From NCBI GenBank assembly GCA_017395885.1, contig JAFQNM010000106.1:1-20160 (forward strand): a DNA stretch of 20,160 nucleotides, read 5' to 3'. Shown one piece after another: positions 1 through 7,117 of the stretch (position 1 is the first letter of the stretch; each line of letters starts with the position of its first letter). The position numbers were made by a program, and so were the translations under genes. The notes under the pieces were generated by a model. The model saw only the letters and a program-made list of their open reading frames with translations. It did not search any database and was not told the DNA's origin. The stretch comes from Clostridia bacterium (GTDB taxonomy: Bacteria > Bacillota > Clostridia > Oscillospirales > CAG-272).

Positions 1-10
1 AGTTTCGCAC

Positions 11-51
11 TAAAAAGCGACCGTTCTCCCCTCCCCGTAAAACCGGAATTT
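11..51 (+). repeat. Right end of an intergenic repeat family (truncated copy 1)
   Basis: The stretch AAAAAGCGACCG, followed by a CT-rich run, CTCCCCG and AAACCGGAATTT, matches the right end of the repeat at 17061-17100 with only small insertions or deletions. The rest of this copy would lie to the left of the window. No gene overlaps it. Confidence 0.7.
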
Positions 52-60
52 GAAAGACAA

Positions 61-101
61 AAACGGACTTTTCAAAGCTTCAATGCTTGAAAAGTCCGTT
101 T
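61..101 (-). terminator. Intrinsic terminator after the amidase gene
   Basis: A perfect 15-bp inverted repeat has arms at 61-75 and 87-101 around an 11-nt loop. On the minus strand it starts five bases after the amidase stop codon and is followed by a T-rich stretch (TTGTCTTTC). The plus strand also has a T run, so it could stop transcripts from either side. Confidence 0.8.
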
Positions 102-105
102 TTTA

Positions 106-2178
106 TTATGCTTTTTCTGTGTGGGATGCGGCTTCTGAGTGAGCTTGCGCTGCTTCGTCGGAGTTTTCTGAGTCTTCTCCGCTTTCGTCTTTTTCCTCAT
201 TTCCGCTTTTATCTGCGGGGACGGCGGCAGGGGCTGCCTCACCCTTTTCATCGGAGGGTGCCTCCTCCTTTTTCGATCTTCTGATAACAACAAAGATTAC
301 TCCTGCAAGTATAGCGGCGATGAGAACTGCAATGCTTCCCATAAGGAGCAGCTTATCTCTGTTTGAAAACTGTGCAGGGATTTCCTCGGTAAAGGTCTTT
401 CCGCAGCCGTTGGCGCAGGCATACTCAGCATATCCCTTTGAAAAGGCTGTTGCATTTTCAGCAGACGTTGCCGTTTCGCTCTTTATATGTCCCAGAGGAG
501 GGAGCTCCTCTGTAACGGTGCTTTGGCAAAGGGAGCAAACAAGGATACGTGAGCCTGATGCCTCGCAGGTGGGAGCTACCGTGTCTACGGTATCGTAGCT
601 GTGGGGCGTTTTTTCTGTTGTTTGTGTCTCACTGTGGCTGCAAACGGAGCAGGTCTGCACAATGCTGCCCTCGGTCTGGCAGGTGGCCTCTGTCTGAGAT
701 ACGATCACAAAGGTGTGGCCGGTTGCGGGGACGGTCTCGTCAACCGTTTCACCGCATACCGTACAGCTTCCCTTATTATATCCGTCCTCCGTGCAGGTAG
801 GGGCAAGGGAGGAGGATTCGGGGAATCTGTGGCCGAGGGGAGAGAGCTCCTCCGATTCGCTGTGACTGCAAACGGAGCATATGCGCTCCTCTGATCCAGT
901 TTCCGTACAGGTGGGCTCAGTTCTTGAGGTCACCGTAAAGGTGTGTCCCGTTGCGGGAACGGAATCTGTATATGTATGGTCGCAGGATGTGCATTTGTAG
1001 TTATCTCCGCCCGGGTCAGTGCAGGTGGGGGCGGTGTAGCCCACGTATTCAAGGGTGTGCCCCTCTGCCTGAATAGTCTCCGAGAAGGAGTAGGAGCAGG
1101 TTGAGCACTTCCAGGTCTGGTAGCCGTTTTCCGTATGAGTGGCTTCAACGTTTGCCACCATAACGAAGCTGTGGTCCTGAGGGGCGGGGATGACCTCCAC
1201 AGAGGTATGTACCTGACCCTCCCAGCCCTTGTCTGCAAGGTTCTGGGTAATGCGGCACTCCAGAACCACGCTTCCGTCAACTCCGCAGGAGGCGGGAGTG
1301 CTTCCCTTATCGACCCAGTAGTGGTTGGAGAGGTTTTGAGCCAGACTCTGAACGTTTCTTCTGTGCCCGCAAACGGAGCAATGCTCGCTCTGCTTGCCTG
1401 TATAAACGCAGTTTGATGCATAGTCCTGTATTGCAGCGGAATACACGTGGGTATGGTTAGTATAATAATTGATGATTGCTTGAGCCTCGGCCTTTGCCAT
1501 TTTCTGCATAGCGCCCTCGGCAAACAGCTTGCTCACATCGGAGGAGTTGGAGAAGAAGCCGTGCTCAATAATGGCTGAGGGGATACCGAACTTAGCGCAC
1601 CAGGTAGGTATGCCGTAGTAGTCCGAGAGGGTGCCGAGAGAGGGGTCCTGGCAGTCCCACTGCTTTTCAAAGTTCCAGTAGTATCCGGCATTGTCCTGCC
1701 TGCGCTTAACGCCGTTATCTCCAATGCCGATGGCAGAGGAGATGCCTGAGGTTATGGAGGCAGAGAGGGTGGTAAGGGCAAAGCGGTCAAGCACGGAGGT
1801 ATATGCCGTTGCACCATTCATATAGGTGCTTGTGCTTCCGTCGAAATGAAGGCTGAGGAGCAGGTCTGCGTTATAGCGGTTGGCCACCTCTGCTCTCTCG
1901 TAGAGCTCCAGGTCGTAGTCTCCTGTTCTTGTGAAATAGACGTTAAAGCTGCCGTTTGCATTTAGCTCATCTCTGATGAGCTCTGCAAGGCGGTAGGAAT
2001 ATACCTTTTCGCCAACGCCTCTGGCAGAGGCGCCAACGTTGGTGCCGCCGTGACCGGGGTCAAGAACGATATTGATCTTATCCTCTCCGGTGAAGGAGGC
2101 CCTTGCGGGTACGGAAAAAATAGGTAAGGAGCAGAATACCGTGGCGCAGATAAGTAAAAGTGCCGCGAGCTTTTTCAT
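106..2178 (-). CDS. N-acetylmuramoyl-L-alanine amidase (Amidase_3) with Cys-rich repeats and a C-terminal membrane anchor
   Basis: This is a 690-aa exported enzyme expected to cut the amide bond between muramic acid and L-alanine in peptidoglycan. A signal peptide spans about residues 1-28. The Amidase_3 domain (about 36-240) has the zinc ligands His43 (DPGHGG), Glu57 and His111 (SLHFDGS), and the catalytic Glu205 (IIEHGFFSN). Residues about 243-600 hold roughly eight degenerate units of about 35-45 aa, most with a Cys-x2-Cys pair, a second Cys in an 'APTC' motif and a closing 'GH'. A single membrane helix (about 610-633), RRSKK and an acidic tail follow. The start chosen is the ATG at 2178, preceded by AAGGAG; a longer frame begins ten codons upstream without a ribosome site. 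The amidase domain is certain; the role of the repeat stalk (wall binding or spacing) is inferred. Confidence 0.9.
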   Translation of the reverse strand: MKKLAALLLICATVFCSLPIFSVPARASFTGEDKINIVLDPGHGGTNVGASARGVGEKVYSYRLAELIRDELNANGSFNVYFTRTGDYDLELYERAEVANRYNADLLLSLHFDGSTSTYMNGATAYTSVLDRFALTTLSASITSGISSAIGIGDNGVKRRQDNAGYYWNFEKQWDCQDPSLGTLSDYYGIPTWCAKFGIPSAIIEHGFFSNSSDVSKLFAEGAMQKMAKAEAQAIINYYTNHTHVYSAAIQDYASNCVYTGKQSEHCSVCGHRRNVQSLAQNLSNHYWVDKGSTPASCGVDGSVVLECRITQNLADKGWEGQVHTSVEVIPAPQDHSFVMVANVEATHTENGYQTWKCSTCSYSFSETIQAEGHTLEYVGYTAPTCTDPGGDNYKCTSCDHTYTDSVPATGHTFTVTSRTEPTCTETGSEERICSVCSHSESEELSPLGHRFPESSSLAPTCTEDGYNKGSCTVCGETVDETVPATGHTFVIVSQTEATCQTEGSIVQTCSVCSHSETQTTEKTPHSYDTVDTVAPTCEASGSRILVCSLCQSTVTEELPPLGHIKSETATSAENATAFSKGYAEYACANGCGKTFTEEIPAQFSNRDKLLLMGSIAVLIAAILAGVIFVVIRRSKKEEAPSDEKGEAAPAAVPADKSGNEEKDESGEDSENSDEAAQAHSEAASHTEKA

Positions 2179-2211
2179 GAGATTCTCCTTAAAACTCAAA
2201 ATATACACATT

Positions 2212-2240
2212 ATTATACCACCTTCGACAAGGTTCGTCAA
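2212..2240 (-). promoter_or_regulatory. Sigma-A promoter of the amidase gene
   Basis: On the minus strand the -35 TTGACG (2235-2240) and the -10 TATAAT (2212-2217) are separated by 17 bp. The spacer contains TTGTCGAA, which matches the Spo0A box core, so sporulation control is possible but unproven. Confidence 0.8.
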
Positions 2241-2255
2241 TGATTTTATTGGCTA

Positions 2256-2284
2256 TTGACGGACAGGGCTGGCTGTGGTAAAAT
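2256..2284 (+). promoter_or_regulatory. Sigma-A promoter of pnuC
   Basis: The -35 TTGACG (2256-2261) and the -10 TAAAAT (2279-2284) have a 17-bp spacer. The start of transcription would be near 2291, leaving a leader of about 67 nt in which I recognise no riboswitch. The promoter is back to back with the amidase promoter. Confidence 0.75.
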
Positions 2285-2357
2285 TCAGCTAAGAAAGGCT
2301 TGCATTCGTTTTTTGCATCGCAGAGCCGGTGCAGGCAGAGTGCTTTTTGAGGAAAAT

Positions 2358-3050
2358 ATGGGAAAGCTTAAAAAATATCTTTCGCTGACTCCATTTGAGA
2401 TCTGCCTGTGGGTGTTTTCCGTAACAGTTTCGGTGGTCAGCTACATACTGTCGCCTGAGAACGGTCTTTTGAATTTCATTGCATCGGTGATAGGCGTCAC
2501 CGCCATACTGTTCATAGCAAAGGGCCGCCTTCTGGGCCAGATACTGTCTGCCGTGTTTTCTTTGCTGTACGGCTTCATTTCGCTGAAATACGCCTACTAC
2601 GGTGAGCTTATCACCTATATGGGAATGACCTTTCCCATGGCGGTGCTCTCCATTATTTCGTGGGCTAAAAATCCGTATAAGGATACGGGAGAGGTAACGG
2701 TTGCAAGGGTCTCAAGGCGGGGGCTTTTTATTCTCGGTGCCCTGGCCGTTCTCGTAACTGCCGGGTTTTATTTTATACTAAGTGCGCTTGATACCCGAAA
2801 TCTCATAGTCAGCACCGTATCTGTCACCACAAGCTTTGTTGCCTGCGGCCTCACCTTTCTCAGAAGCCCGTATTATGCTCTGTGGTACAGTGCAAACGAC
2901 GTTATACTCATTGTGCTGTGGGGGCTGGCTGCCATAAACGACAGCTCTTATATAATAATGGTCATATGTTTTGGAGCATTTCTTGCCAACGACCTATATG
3001 CATTTTTCAATTGGCGAAGAATGAGAAAAAGGCAAAAGGAAGAAGAATAA
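2358..3050 (+). CDS. pnuC: PnuC-family nicotinamide riboside/vitamin transporter
   Basis: This 230-aa integral membrane protein is of the PnuC family (PF04973), which moves nicotinamide riboside, or in relatives thiamine or riboflavin, by facilitated diffusion. About seven hydrophobic segments are visible. The family features 'NFIASVIGVTAILF', the 'GLLYGF'-like stretch 'SLLYGFISLKYAYYGE', and the C-terminal 'WYSANDVILIVLWGLAA' followed by 'FLANDLYAFFNW' are present. The start is the ATG at 2358, just downstream of GAGGA; an in-frame upstream extension from 2256 would lie across its own promoter and is rejected. It stands alone between its promoter and the terminator at 3140. The family is clear, but the substrate cannot be fixed, because no kinase gene or recognisable riboswitch is nearby. 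The symbol follows the family name. Confidence 0.88.
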   Translation: MGKLKKYLSLTPFEICLWVFSVTVSVVSYILSPENGLLNFIASVIGVTAILFIAKGRLLGQILSAVFSLLYGFISLKYAYYGELITYMGMTFPMAVLSIISWAKNPYKDTGEVTVARVSRRGLFILGALAVLVTAGFYFILSALDTRNLIVSTVSVTTSFVACGLTFLRSPYYALWYSANDVILIVLWGLAAINDSSYIIMVICFGAFLANDLYAFFNWRRMRKRQKEEE

Positions 3051-3057
3051 AGAAAGG

Positions 3058-3271
3058 CTGTCGAGAAGGATGCAGATTTCGTCATTTCAAGGCCGTTGTC
3101 GTACAAAGGTACGACAGGACTTGAAAGGGCGAAAAGCGTGAGCTCCCCTGATTATTCAGGGGAGCTCTTTAATATGATTTTAATTATTTATTGATCTTGC
3201 TTTTTACAGTTAAAGCCACGATCCGGCTGTCTCTGTTTTGACACATCTGCGGTCTGCGCCTTTTTCGACAG
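3058..3271. repeat. Structured intergenic repeat, MITE-like, about 214 bp
   Basis: The ends are imperfect inverted repeats: CTGTCGAGAAGGATGCAG at 3058-3075 pairs with 3254-3271 at 14 of 18 positions. Inside, 3078-3136 folds into a long hairpin whose tip is GTCGTAC-AAAG-GTACGAC. A second hairpin (3140-3167) looks like a terminator. No open reading frame lies within it. It begins 7 bp after the pnuC stop codon. No target-site duplication was found. The layout suggests a non-autonomous mobile repeat or a conserved RNA structure; which one is unknown. Confidence 0.6.
3140..3167 (+). terminator. Intrinsic terminator downstream of pnuC
   Basis: Perfect 12-bp stem GAGCTCCCCTGA / TCAGGGGAGCTC with a TTAT loop, followed by a T/A-rich stretch (TTTAATATGATTTT). 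It sits inside the structured repeat, which may therefore supply the terminator for pnuC. Confidence 0.7.
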
Positions 3272-3278
3272 TCTGAGA

Positions 3279-3303
3279 AAGCCTCGGAATCACCGAGGCT
3301 TTC
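3279..3303 (-). terminator. Hairpin at the end of the glycosyltransferase gene
   Basis: GAAAGCCTCGG / CCGAGGCTTTC with a short loop lies directly after the glycosyltransferase stop codon. On the minus strand it is not followed by a proper T run: the end of the 3058-3271 repeat comes within 8 bp. It may be a terminator whose T tract was replaced by the repeat. Confidence 0.5.
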
Positions 3304-3304
3304 T

Positions 3305-4243
3305 CTATTTATTTCGGTTGTCGAAGTGCTCTTTTTCGATATAGATAGGTCTGTTTTTCAGCTGAACGTACATTTTTGCAAGGTACTCTCCTATAATGCC
3401 CAGGCAGAAAAGGATCAGTCCGCCCATAAGCAGGAGCAGAACGATAATGGTGGCGTATCCGGGAACGTCTATGCCGAAGCAAAGCTTTTGAACGATGACC
3501 GTTATCATATATGCAATAGAAAGAAAGGCTGAAACAAAGCCGACCACGGTAACGAACTTGAGAGGTGCCGTTGAAAAGGCAATAATGCCGCCAACGCCGT
3601 AGTCAAATAGCTTTTTGGGGCTCCACTTTGTTTTTCCGTGCTTTCTGCTGGCTACCTCGTAGGGAATATACTCGGTGTTGAAGCCTATCCAACTGAAGAT
3701 TCCTTTGGAGAAGCGGTGGTACTCCGTCATGGAAAGGATAACGTTCACCATCTGCCGTTTCATAAGGCGGAAATCGGAGGCTCCGTTAACGAAATCAACG
3801 TCTGAAATGCCGTTGATGATCTTGTAGAAAAGTGACTTGACAAAGGAGATGAGCTTGTTCTCACGGCGCTTTTCCTGATAAGCGCAAACGCAGTCAACCT
3901 CAGGCCTTGAGTCCAGTATCTTCATCATTTCGAGAACCACCTCAGGGCGCTGCTGAAGGTCGGCATCGATAATGCATACCGTATCTCCCCTTGAGTGGGC
4001 AAGGCCTGCATATATGGCAGACTCCTTGCCGAAGTTTCGGCTGAAGGAAACTATCTGCAGGGCAGGCTCCTCGTGCTCGGTGAGGGTATAGAGCTTTTCC
4101 AGAGTTTTGTCGGTGCTTCCGTCGTTGACGAAGATGATCTCGTAATCATCTATCTTGCCTCTGAAGCATGCCTTTGCACAGTGGTAAAACTCCTGAACGT
4201 TATCCATCTCATTATAGCAGGGAACAACAAGAGAAAGCTTCAT
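3305..4243 (-). CDS. GtrB/DPM1-type membrane glycosyltransferase (GT2)
   Basis: This 312-aa family 2 glycosyltransferase is of the polyisoprenyl-phosphate sugar type, related to GtrB, YkcC and YkoT. Such enzymes transfer a sugar from a nucleotide donor to undecaprenyl phosphate at the inner face of the membrane, for later modification of wall polymers. The GT-A fold starts at 'SLVVPCYNEMDNV'; 'FVNDGSTDKT' (Asp41) and 'IIDADLQQRPE' (DxD-like) bind the nucleotide sugar and metal, and 'NGASDFRLMKR' and 'RKHGKTKWS' are typical later motifs. Two membrane helices lie near residues 228-250 and 262-287. The start follows a near-perfect GGAGGTGA site. It is a single-gene unit with its own strong promoter. 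No flippase or GtrA partner is in view, so the acceptor is unknown. Confidence 0.88.
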   Translation of the reverse strand: MKLSLVVPCYNEMDNVQEFYHCAKACFRGKIDDYEIIFVNDGSTDKTLEKLYTLTEHEEPALQIVSFSRNFGKESAIYAGLAHSRGDTVCIIDADLQQRPEVVLEMMKILDSRPEVDCVCAYQEKRRENKLISFVKSLFYKIINGISDVDFVNGASDFRLMKRQMVNVILSMTEYHRFSKGIFSWIGFNTEYIPYEVASRKHGKTKWSPKKLFDYGVGGIIAFSTAPLKFVTVVGFVSAFLSIAYMITVIVQKLCFGIDVPGYATIIVLLLLMGGLILFCLGIIGEYLAKMYVQLKNRPIYIEKEHFDNRNK

Positions 4244-4273
4244 ATTCTCACCTCCGTAAAAACAGTTTCATTC

Positions 4274-4302
4274 ATTATATACTATTGCCGATTCTTTGTC
4301 AA
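4274..4302 (-). promoter_or_regulatory. Consensus sigma-A promoter of the glycosyltransferase gene
   Basis: TTGACA (4297-4302), a 17-bp spacer and TATAAT (4274-4279) on the minus strand: a full consensus match, about 30 bp upstream of the start codon. Confidence 0.85.
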
Positions 4303-4330
4303 CAAACAAATCGAATGGCGTTATAAAAAT

Positions 4331-4645
4331 TCAGATAAGGGTAAAGATAAGCTGAGCTGCGTATGCGGCGGCGCAGGAGGAGAGAGCAACAACTATAAGA
4401 GAACGGTTGAAGTATGAGAGAATAAGGGCGCATACCGTTCCTGCTGCGGCTCCTGCAAGGCTGCCTGTTGAGTAGAATATCCAGGGAATGGTCATTCCAC
4501 CAAGCACAGCGTAAGGGATATAGTGGAAAAAGCTTTTGAGAAAGGGGCTATTTATCCGTTTTCTGAAAAGGGTGAAGGGCAGCATACGGATAAGATAGGT
4601 GGTAAGGGCCATAACGAAAATGTATATAAGCAGCTCAACGGTCAT
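4331..4645 (-). CDS. azlD: AzlD-family branched-chain amino acid export subunit
   Basis: This 104-aa hydrophobic protein has the AzlD pattern: an N-terminal helix, then 'TYLIRMLPFTLFRKRI' and 'SFFHYIPYAVLGGMTIPWIF', with about four membrane segments. AzlD is the small partner of AzlC in a two-protein exporter that discharges branched-chain amino acids, and in relatives other amino acids. Its start codon overlaps the end of azlC by 11 bp (ATGACCGTTGA), and its ribosome site AAAGGAGG lies inside azlC, so the two are translationally coupled. The length is normal for the family. The substrate is inferred from the family only. Confidence 0.88.
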   Translation of the reverse strand: MTVELLIYIFVMALTTYLIRMLPFTLFRKRINSPFLKSFFHYIPYAVLGGMTIPWIFYSTGSLAGAAAGTVCALILSYFNRSLIVVALSSCAAAYAAQLIFTLI

Positions 4646-5360
4646 CGTTCTGTTCCTCCTTTACGGGGAATATAACGGCGGCAAGGGCCGCAGCCAGAAC
4701 TGCGCATATGATTATGGCAAATCCCTGAGTTATAAATGAAAAGACGGGAATATACTTGAAGCAGCAGCTGACAGCGGCAGCCACCGCAACGGCAAAGAGA
4801 ATACCCCTGTTCTTTTTTGCGGGCGGAACGATGATTGCAACGAACATACCGTAAATTGCAATGCCGAGAGAAGAGGATATGCTCGCTGGAAGCAGAGAGC
4901 CTGCAATAGCTCCCGCAAGGGTTCCCGCCGCCCAGCCCATATAGGGCAGAAGGCCAAGGCCGTACATATACCGTGTGTTGACTCCCCCCGTCTTTGAGGA
5001 GGCAACGGCATATATCTCATCGGTGATGAAGAAGGAGATGGCCATACGGTGCAGGGTTGAGAACGTATCGTCAAGCCTTTGCGTAAGGGTCAGCCCCATA
5101 AGTGAGTAGCGGAGATTGATAATGAGCTGGGTCATTATCATTTCTATAATGGCGCCGGAGGCGGCAATAACGGAGAGGCCTGCCACCTGACCTGCAGAGG
5201 TCAGGTTGGTCATTGAAATGAGAAGTGCAGGCAGTGGGGGGAGGCCCTTTGCCACAGCGCTGATGCCGAAGCCGAAGGAAACGGAAAGGTAGCCCAGAGC
5301 AATGGGCAGTCCGTCACGCAGACCGTGGCGGAATTTAAGCCTTGATGCACGTATTTCCAT
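4635..5360 (-). CDS. azlC: AzlC-family branched-chain amino acid export permease
   Basis: This 241-aa membrane permease has the AzlC hallmarks: 'FRHGLRDGLPIALGYLSVSFGFG', 'SMTNLTSAGQ', 'INLRYSLMGL' and 'FFITDEIYAVA', with about eight hydrophobic segments. With AzlD it forms an export complex for branched-chain amino acids. The start ATG at 5360 follows AAAGGAGG at good spacing. A consensus promoter stands just upstream, with a 16-bp perfect palindrome running into its -10 box, so repression or attenuation is likely. No Lrp- or LysR-type regulator, the usual neighbour in other genomes, is seen here. Confidence 0.9.
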   Translation of the reverse strand: MEIRASRLKFRHGLRDGLPIALGYLSVSFGFGISAVAKGLPPLPALLISMTNLTSAGQVAGLSVIAASGAIIEMIMTQLIINLRYSLMGLTLTQRLDDTFSTLHRMAISFFITDEIYAVASSKTGGVNTRYMYGLGLLPYMGWAAGTLAGAIAGSLLPASISSSLGIAIYGMFVAIIVPPAKKNRGILFAVAVAAAVSCCFKYIPVFSFITQGFAIIICAVLAAALAAVIFPVKEEQNDDR

Positions 5361-5377
5361 CGAATGCCTCCTTTAAA

Positions 5378-5414
5378 ATAATAAACCTTGCCGAAAAGCG
5401 GCAAGGTTTATTAT
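5378..5414. promoter_or_regulatory. 16-bp perfect palindrome over the azlC transcription start
   Basis: The arms ATAATAAACCTTGCCG (5378-5393) and CGGCAAGGTTTATTAT (5399-5414) flank a 5-nt loop. The right arm covers all but one base of the azlC -10 hexamer, and the rest falls at or after the expected start site. On the minus strand it is followed by TTTTAAAGGAGG. It could be an operator, a leader attenuator, or the old terminator of nfo, whose 3' end once probably lay directly upstream. Confidence 0.65.
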
Positions 5415-5438
5415 ACTACCGTGATAAGCCTCCGTCAA
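5410..5438 (-). promoter_or_regulatory. Sigma-A promoter of azlCD
   Basis: TTGACG (5433-5438), 17 bp, TATAAT (5410-5415) on the minus strand. The -35 lies only 11 bp from the stop codon of the nfo 3'-end duplicate. Confidence 0.82.
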
Positions 5439-5448
5439 GAAGGCTTTC

Positions 5449-5495
5449 TCATTTTCTGAGCGACTTCAAAAGAGCGATCTCTCTTTCGTAGCCGT
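5449..5495 (-). repeat. 47-bp direct repeat, copy 1: detached 3' end of nfo
   Basis: All 47 bases are identical to 7118-7164. On the minus strand they read as the last 14 codons of nfo plus its TGA stop (GYEREIALLKSLRK). Identity ends exactly at the stop codon on one side and two bases into an Asp codon on the other. No start codon or ribosome site serves this fragment. It marks the left edge of the lipoprotein segment. Confidence 0.95.
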
Positions 5496-5512
5496 AAGGA
5501 GCATCATAGTTT

Positions 5513-6901
5513 TTAATCTATGTATCCCTTGTTGTTTCTGTAATTTTTATATTCTTCAGTTTCTCCGACAGCAATGAAATGCTTATCGTCACCACCGGCA
5601 CTTATGCGTATTATACCGTTTGACAGATCGACCCCTTTTTGACTGACATAGAAATCCTCAACGAGATTTCCGCTGTCATCATAAACGTGATACAACTTTG
5701 AATAAACGTCACCGTCGGAAATTAAAAAATGCGTTCCGTCCTGATCGTCGATACCGAAGTCGGGAGTTATCTCCATTTTAACAGGCTCAAATTTATAGCT
5801 TCCGTCTGCTTTTCTAAGGCCGAAATAGCAGGTTCCTTCGCTGTTCTCAATAACCTCGGCAAGCAGACCGTTGATATAATGCTCGGCAAAATAGTTTTCT
5901 GCTGTATCAATTGCCAGAGTATCGCGGCACCAGACGTTGTTCTGGAACATAAAATATTTTCCCTTCATAGTTTCGCTGCCGGATGAGAAAATATCTGCTT
6001 CTTTTTCACCCTCATACACCGGTGTTACAGTTCCATCCGGTGTAATTGAAAATAGCTTGTCTACGTAAGGATAATACTCAGCAAACACCATCCTTCCGTT
6101 TTCAAACCACATTGTCTCTACGGAAACATCGTAATTGGTTCTAGCTACTAATCCAACCTTGTTGGCTTTGCTGTCGTAAATTGCAACATTGGGATATTTT
6201 GCATCAAAAACGAACATTCCGTCTCCTGCGTATATGATCTCCTTGATAGAGTACGTGCTCCATGCACTTCCGCACTCTGTTGTAAGGATGGGGTTGGAGG
6301 CGGAAAGAGGCTGGATCCAATGTCCGTCCAACGCAACGACGCCTATTTCATACGTAACACCGTTGTAAGATTCTGTTACACGGTATGCCAGCAGATAGCC
6401 CTCTTCAAAGCTCACGATCTCTGTGTCTCGTCCGCAATTTTCTGTCTCAGGAAGAACGAATCCGGTTACTCCAAGAGATTCGGTAGAGAAAACAATATTG
6501 CCTTTTTCGTCTACAATATAGATTGTATCGCTTTCGGAATCCTCAAATAAGGTCTTTCCCGAATTCATTTTTGAAATGGGGTTACCGTTCTCAAAGCTTC
6601 CGATGATCCTTCCTTCGTAGGTAACGCATTTCCAACCATCGCTCTGCACCCAGCCGAAGCCTTCAGCGCTTTCGGCGAAAAATATGGCTTCGTTTATCTT
6701 CTCTTTGCTTACCTCGGCTACGGGAGCTTCATTCTCATCATCCTCATCCTCAAGGGTGTCGGATCCTTCTGCCGTACCGCTCTCGTCCATACCGGTGATT
6801 TCTGCTTCTGTATCGTTTGCGCTTTCGTCTTTATCGCTACCGCAGGAAACGAAAGCGATGCAAATAAGCATACAAATTAAAACAGTTACAATTTTTTTCA
6901 T
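5513..6901 (-). CDS. Putative lipoprotein of unknown function with beta-propeller-like repeats
   Basis: I do not recognise this 462-aa protein as a named family. The start is the ATG at 6901, preceded by AAAGGTGAG; a frame extending 17 codons upstream has no ribosome site. An N-terminal hydrophobic stretch (MKKIVTVLICMLICIAFVSC) ends in a lipobox-like AFVSC, so Cys20 would be lipid-modified; the Phe at -3 is less usual. An acidic linker rich in Asp, Glu and Ser follows (about residues 21-66). The rest is made of short strand-turn units such as 'IYIVDEKGNIVFST', 'VAIYDSKANKVGLV' and 'LFSITPDGTVTPVY', which resemble WG-repeat or propeller lipoproteins. It has its own promoter, is more AT-rich than its neighbours, and sits between the two 47-bp nfo repeats, suggesting acquisition. 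It probably acts on the outer cell surface; the ligand is unknown. Confidence 0.75.
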   Translation of the reverse strand: MKKIVTVLICMLICIAFVSCGSDKDESANDTEAEITGMDESGTAEGSDTLEDEDDENEAPVAEVSKEKINEAIFFAESAEGFGWVQSDGWKCVTYEGRIIGSFENGNPISKMNSGKTLFEDSESDTIYIVDEKGNIVFSTESLGVTGFVLPETENCGRDTEIVSFEEGYLLAYRVTESYNGVTYEIGVVALDGHWIQPLSASNPILTTECGSAWSTYSIKEIIYAGDGMFVFDAKYPNVAIYDSKANKVGLVARTNYDVSVETMWFENGRMVFAEYYPYVDKLFSITPDGTVTPVYEGEKEADIFSSGSETMKGKYFMFQNNVWCRDTLAIDTAENYFAEHYINGLLAEVIENSEGTCYFGLRKADGSYKFEPVKMEITPDFGIDDQDGTHFLISDGDVYSKLYHVYDDSGNLVEDFYVSQKGVDLSNGIIRISAGGDDKHFIAVGETEEYKNYRNNKGYID

Positions 6902-6939
6902 ATTTCTCACCTTTCTGCTATCAATTGGAGCAATTACCG

Positions 6940-6963
6940 TTAAGCTAAGCAAGCTATGCTTAA
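6940..6963. repeat. Small inverted repeat in the lipoprotein mRNA leader
   Basis: TTAAGC (6940-6945) and GCTTAA (6958-6963) are complementary arms around a 12-nt centre that itself contains AGCAAGCT. It lies between the promoter and the ribosome site. A regulatory role is possible but not shown. Confidence 0.35.
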
Positions 6964-6986
6964 AGCTTTTGGGTATTTATAACATC

Positions 6987-7015
6987 ATTATATATTATAA
7001 ACAGTGCTCAGTCAA
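6987..7015 (-). promoter_or_regulatory. Sigma-A promoter of the lipoprotein gene
   Basis: TTGACT (7010-7015), 17 bp, TATAAT (6987-6992) on the minus strand, inside the putative cassette and giving a leader of about 80 nt. Confidence 0.75.
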
Positions 7016-7117
7016 TACAGATGGCTTATATTATCATCATTGTTTTATGGGTCGATCTTTGCAAATATGAGGATGTTGGAAAAACAAAGGATATTCTTCT
7101 CTGCTAATGTAGTCAGA

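Larger units (their letters stand above)
5449..7117. mobile_element. Possible cassette inserted at the nfo stop codon, carrying one lipoprotein gene
   Basis: About 1.67 kb lies between the outer edges of two identical 47-bp repeats, both being the nfo 3' end. The arrangement is what site-specific integration into the 3' end of a gene leaves behind: the gene stays intact and a copy of the core sits at the far end. The segment is visibly more AT-rich than its flanks, carries its own consensus promoter and a single gene, and separates nfo from the terminator-like palindrome at 5378-5414. There is no integrase or transposase, so a partial tandem duplication is the main alternative. Confidence 0.45.

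Noticed and set aside
380..1130. Possible CRISPR-like or tandem DNA repeats within the amidase gene
   Set aside because: The repetition is at protein level, with unequal units and diverged DNA; it encodes the Cys-rich repeats.
930..1523. Long open frame on the minus strand in another phase of the amidase gene
   Set aside because: It lies wholly inside the amidase coding region, has no ribosome site, and its sequence reflects the repeats in the true frame.
2291..2357. Possible riboswitch in the pnuC leader
   Set aside because: PnuC relatives are often riboswitch-controlled, but I could match this leader of about 67 nt to no TPP, FMN, NAD or preQ1 consensus.
3058..3271. Spo0A boxes at the ends of the 3058-3271 repeat (TGTCGA / TCGACA)
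   Set aside because: They are part of the repeat's own inverted ends and lie after stop codons, not at promoters.
5496..7117. Recombinase or transposase inside the nfo-flanked segment
   Set aside because: No second coding frame with support is present; the only gene is the lipoprotein, so the mobile-element call rests on the repeats alone.
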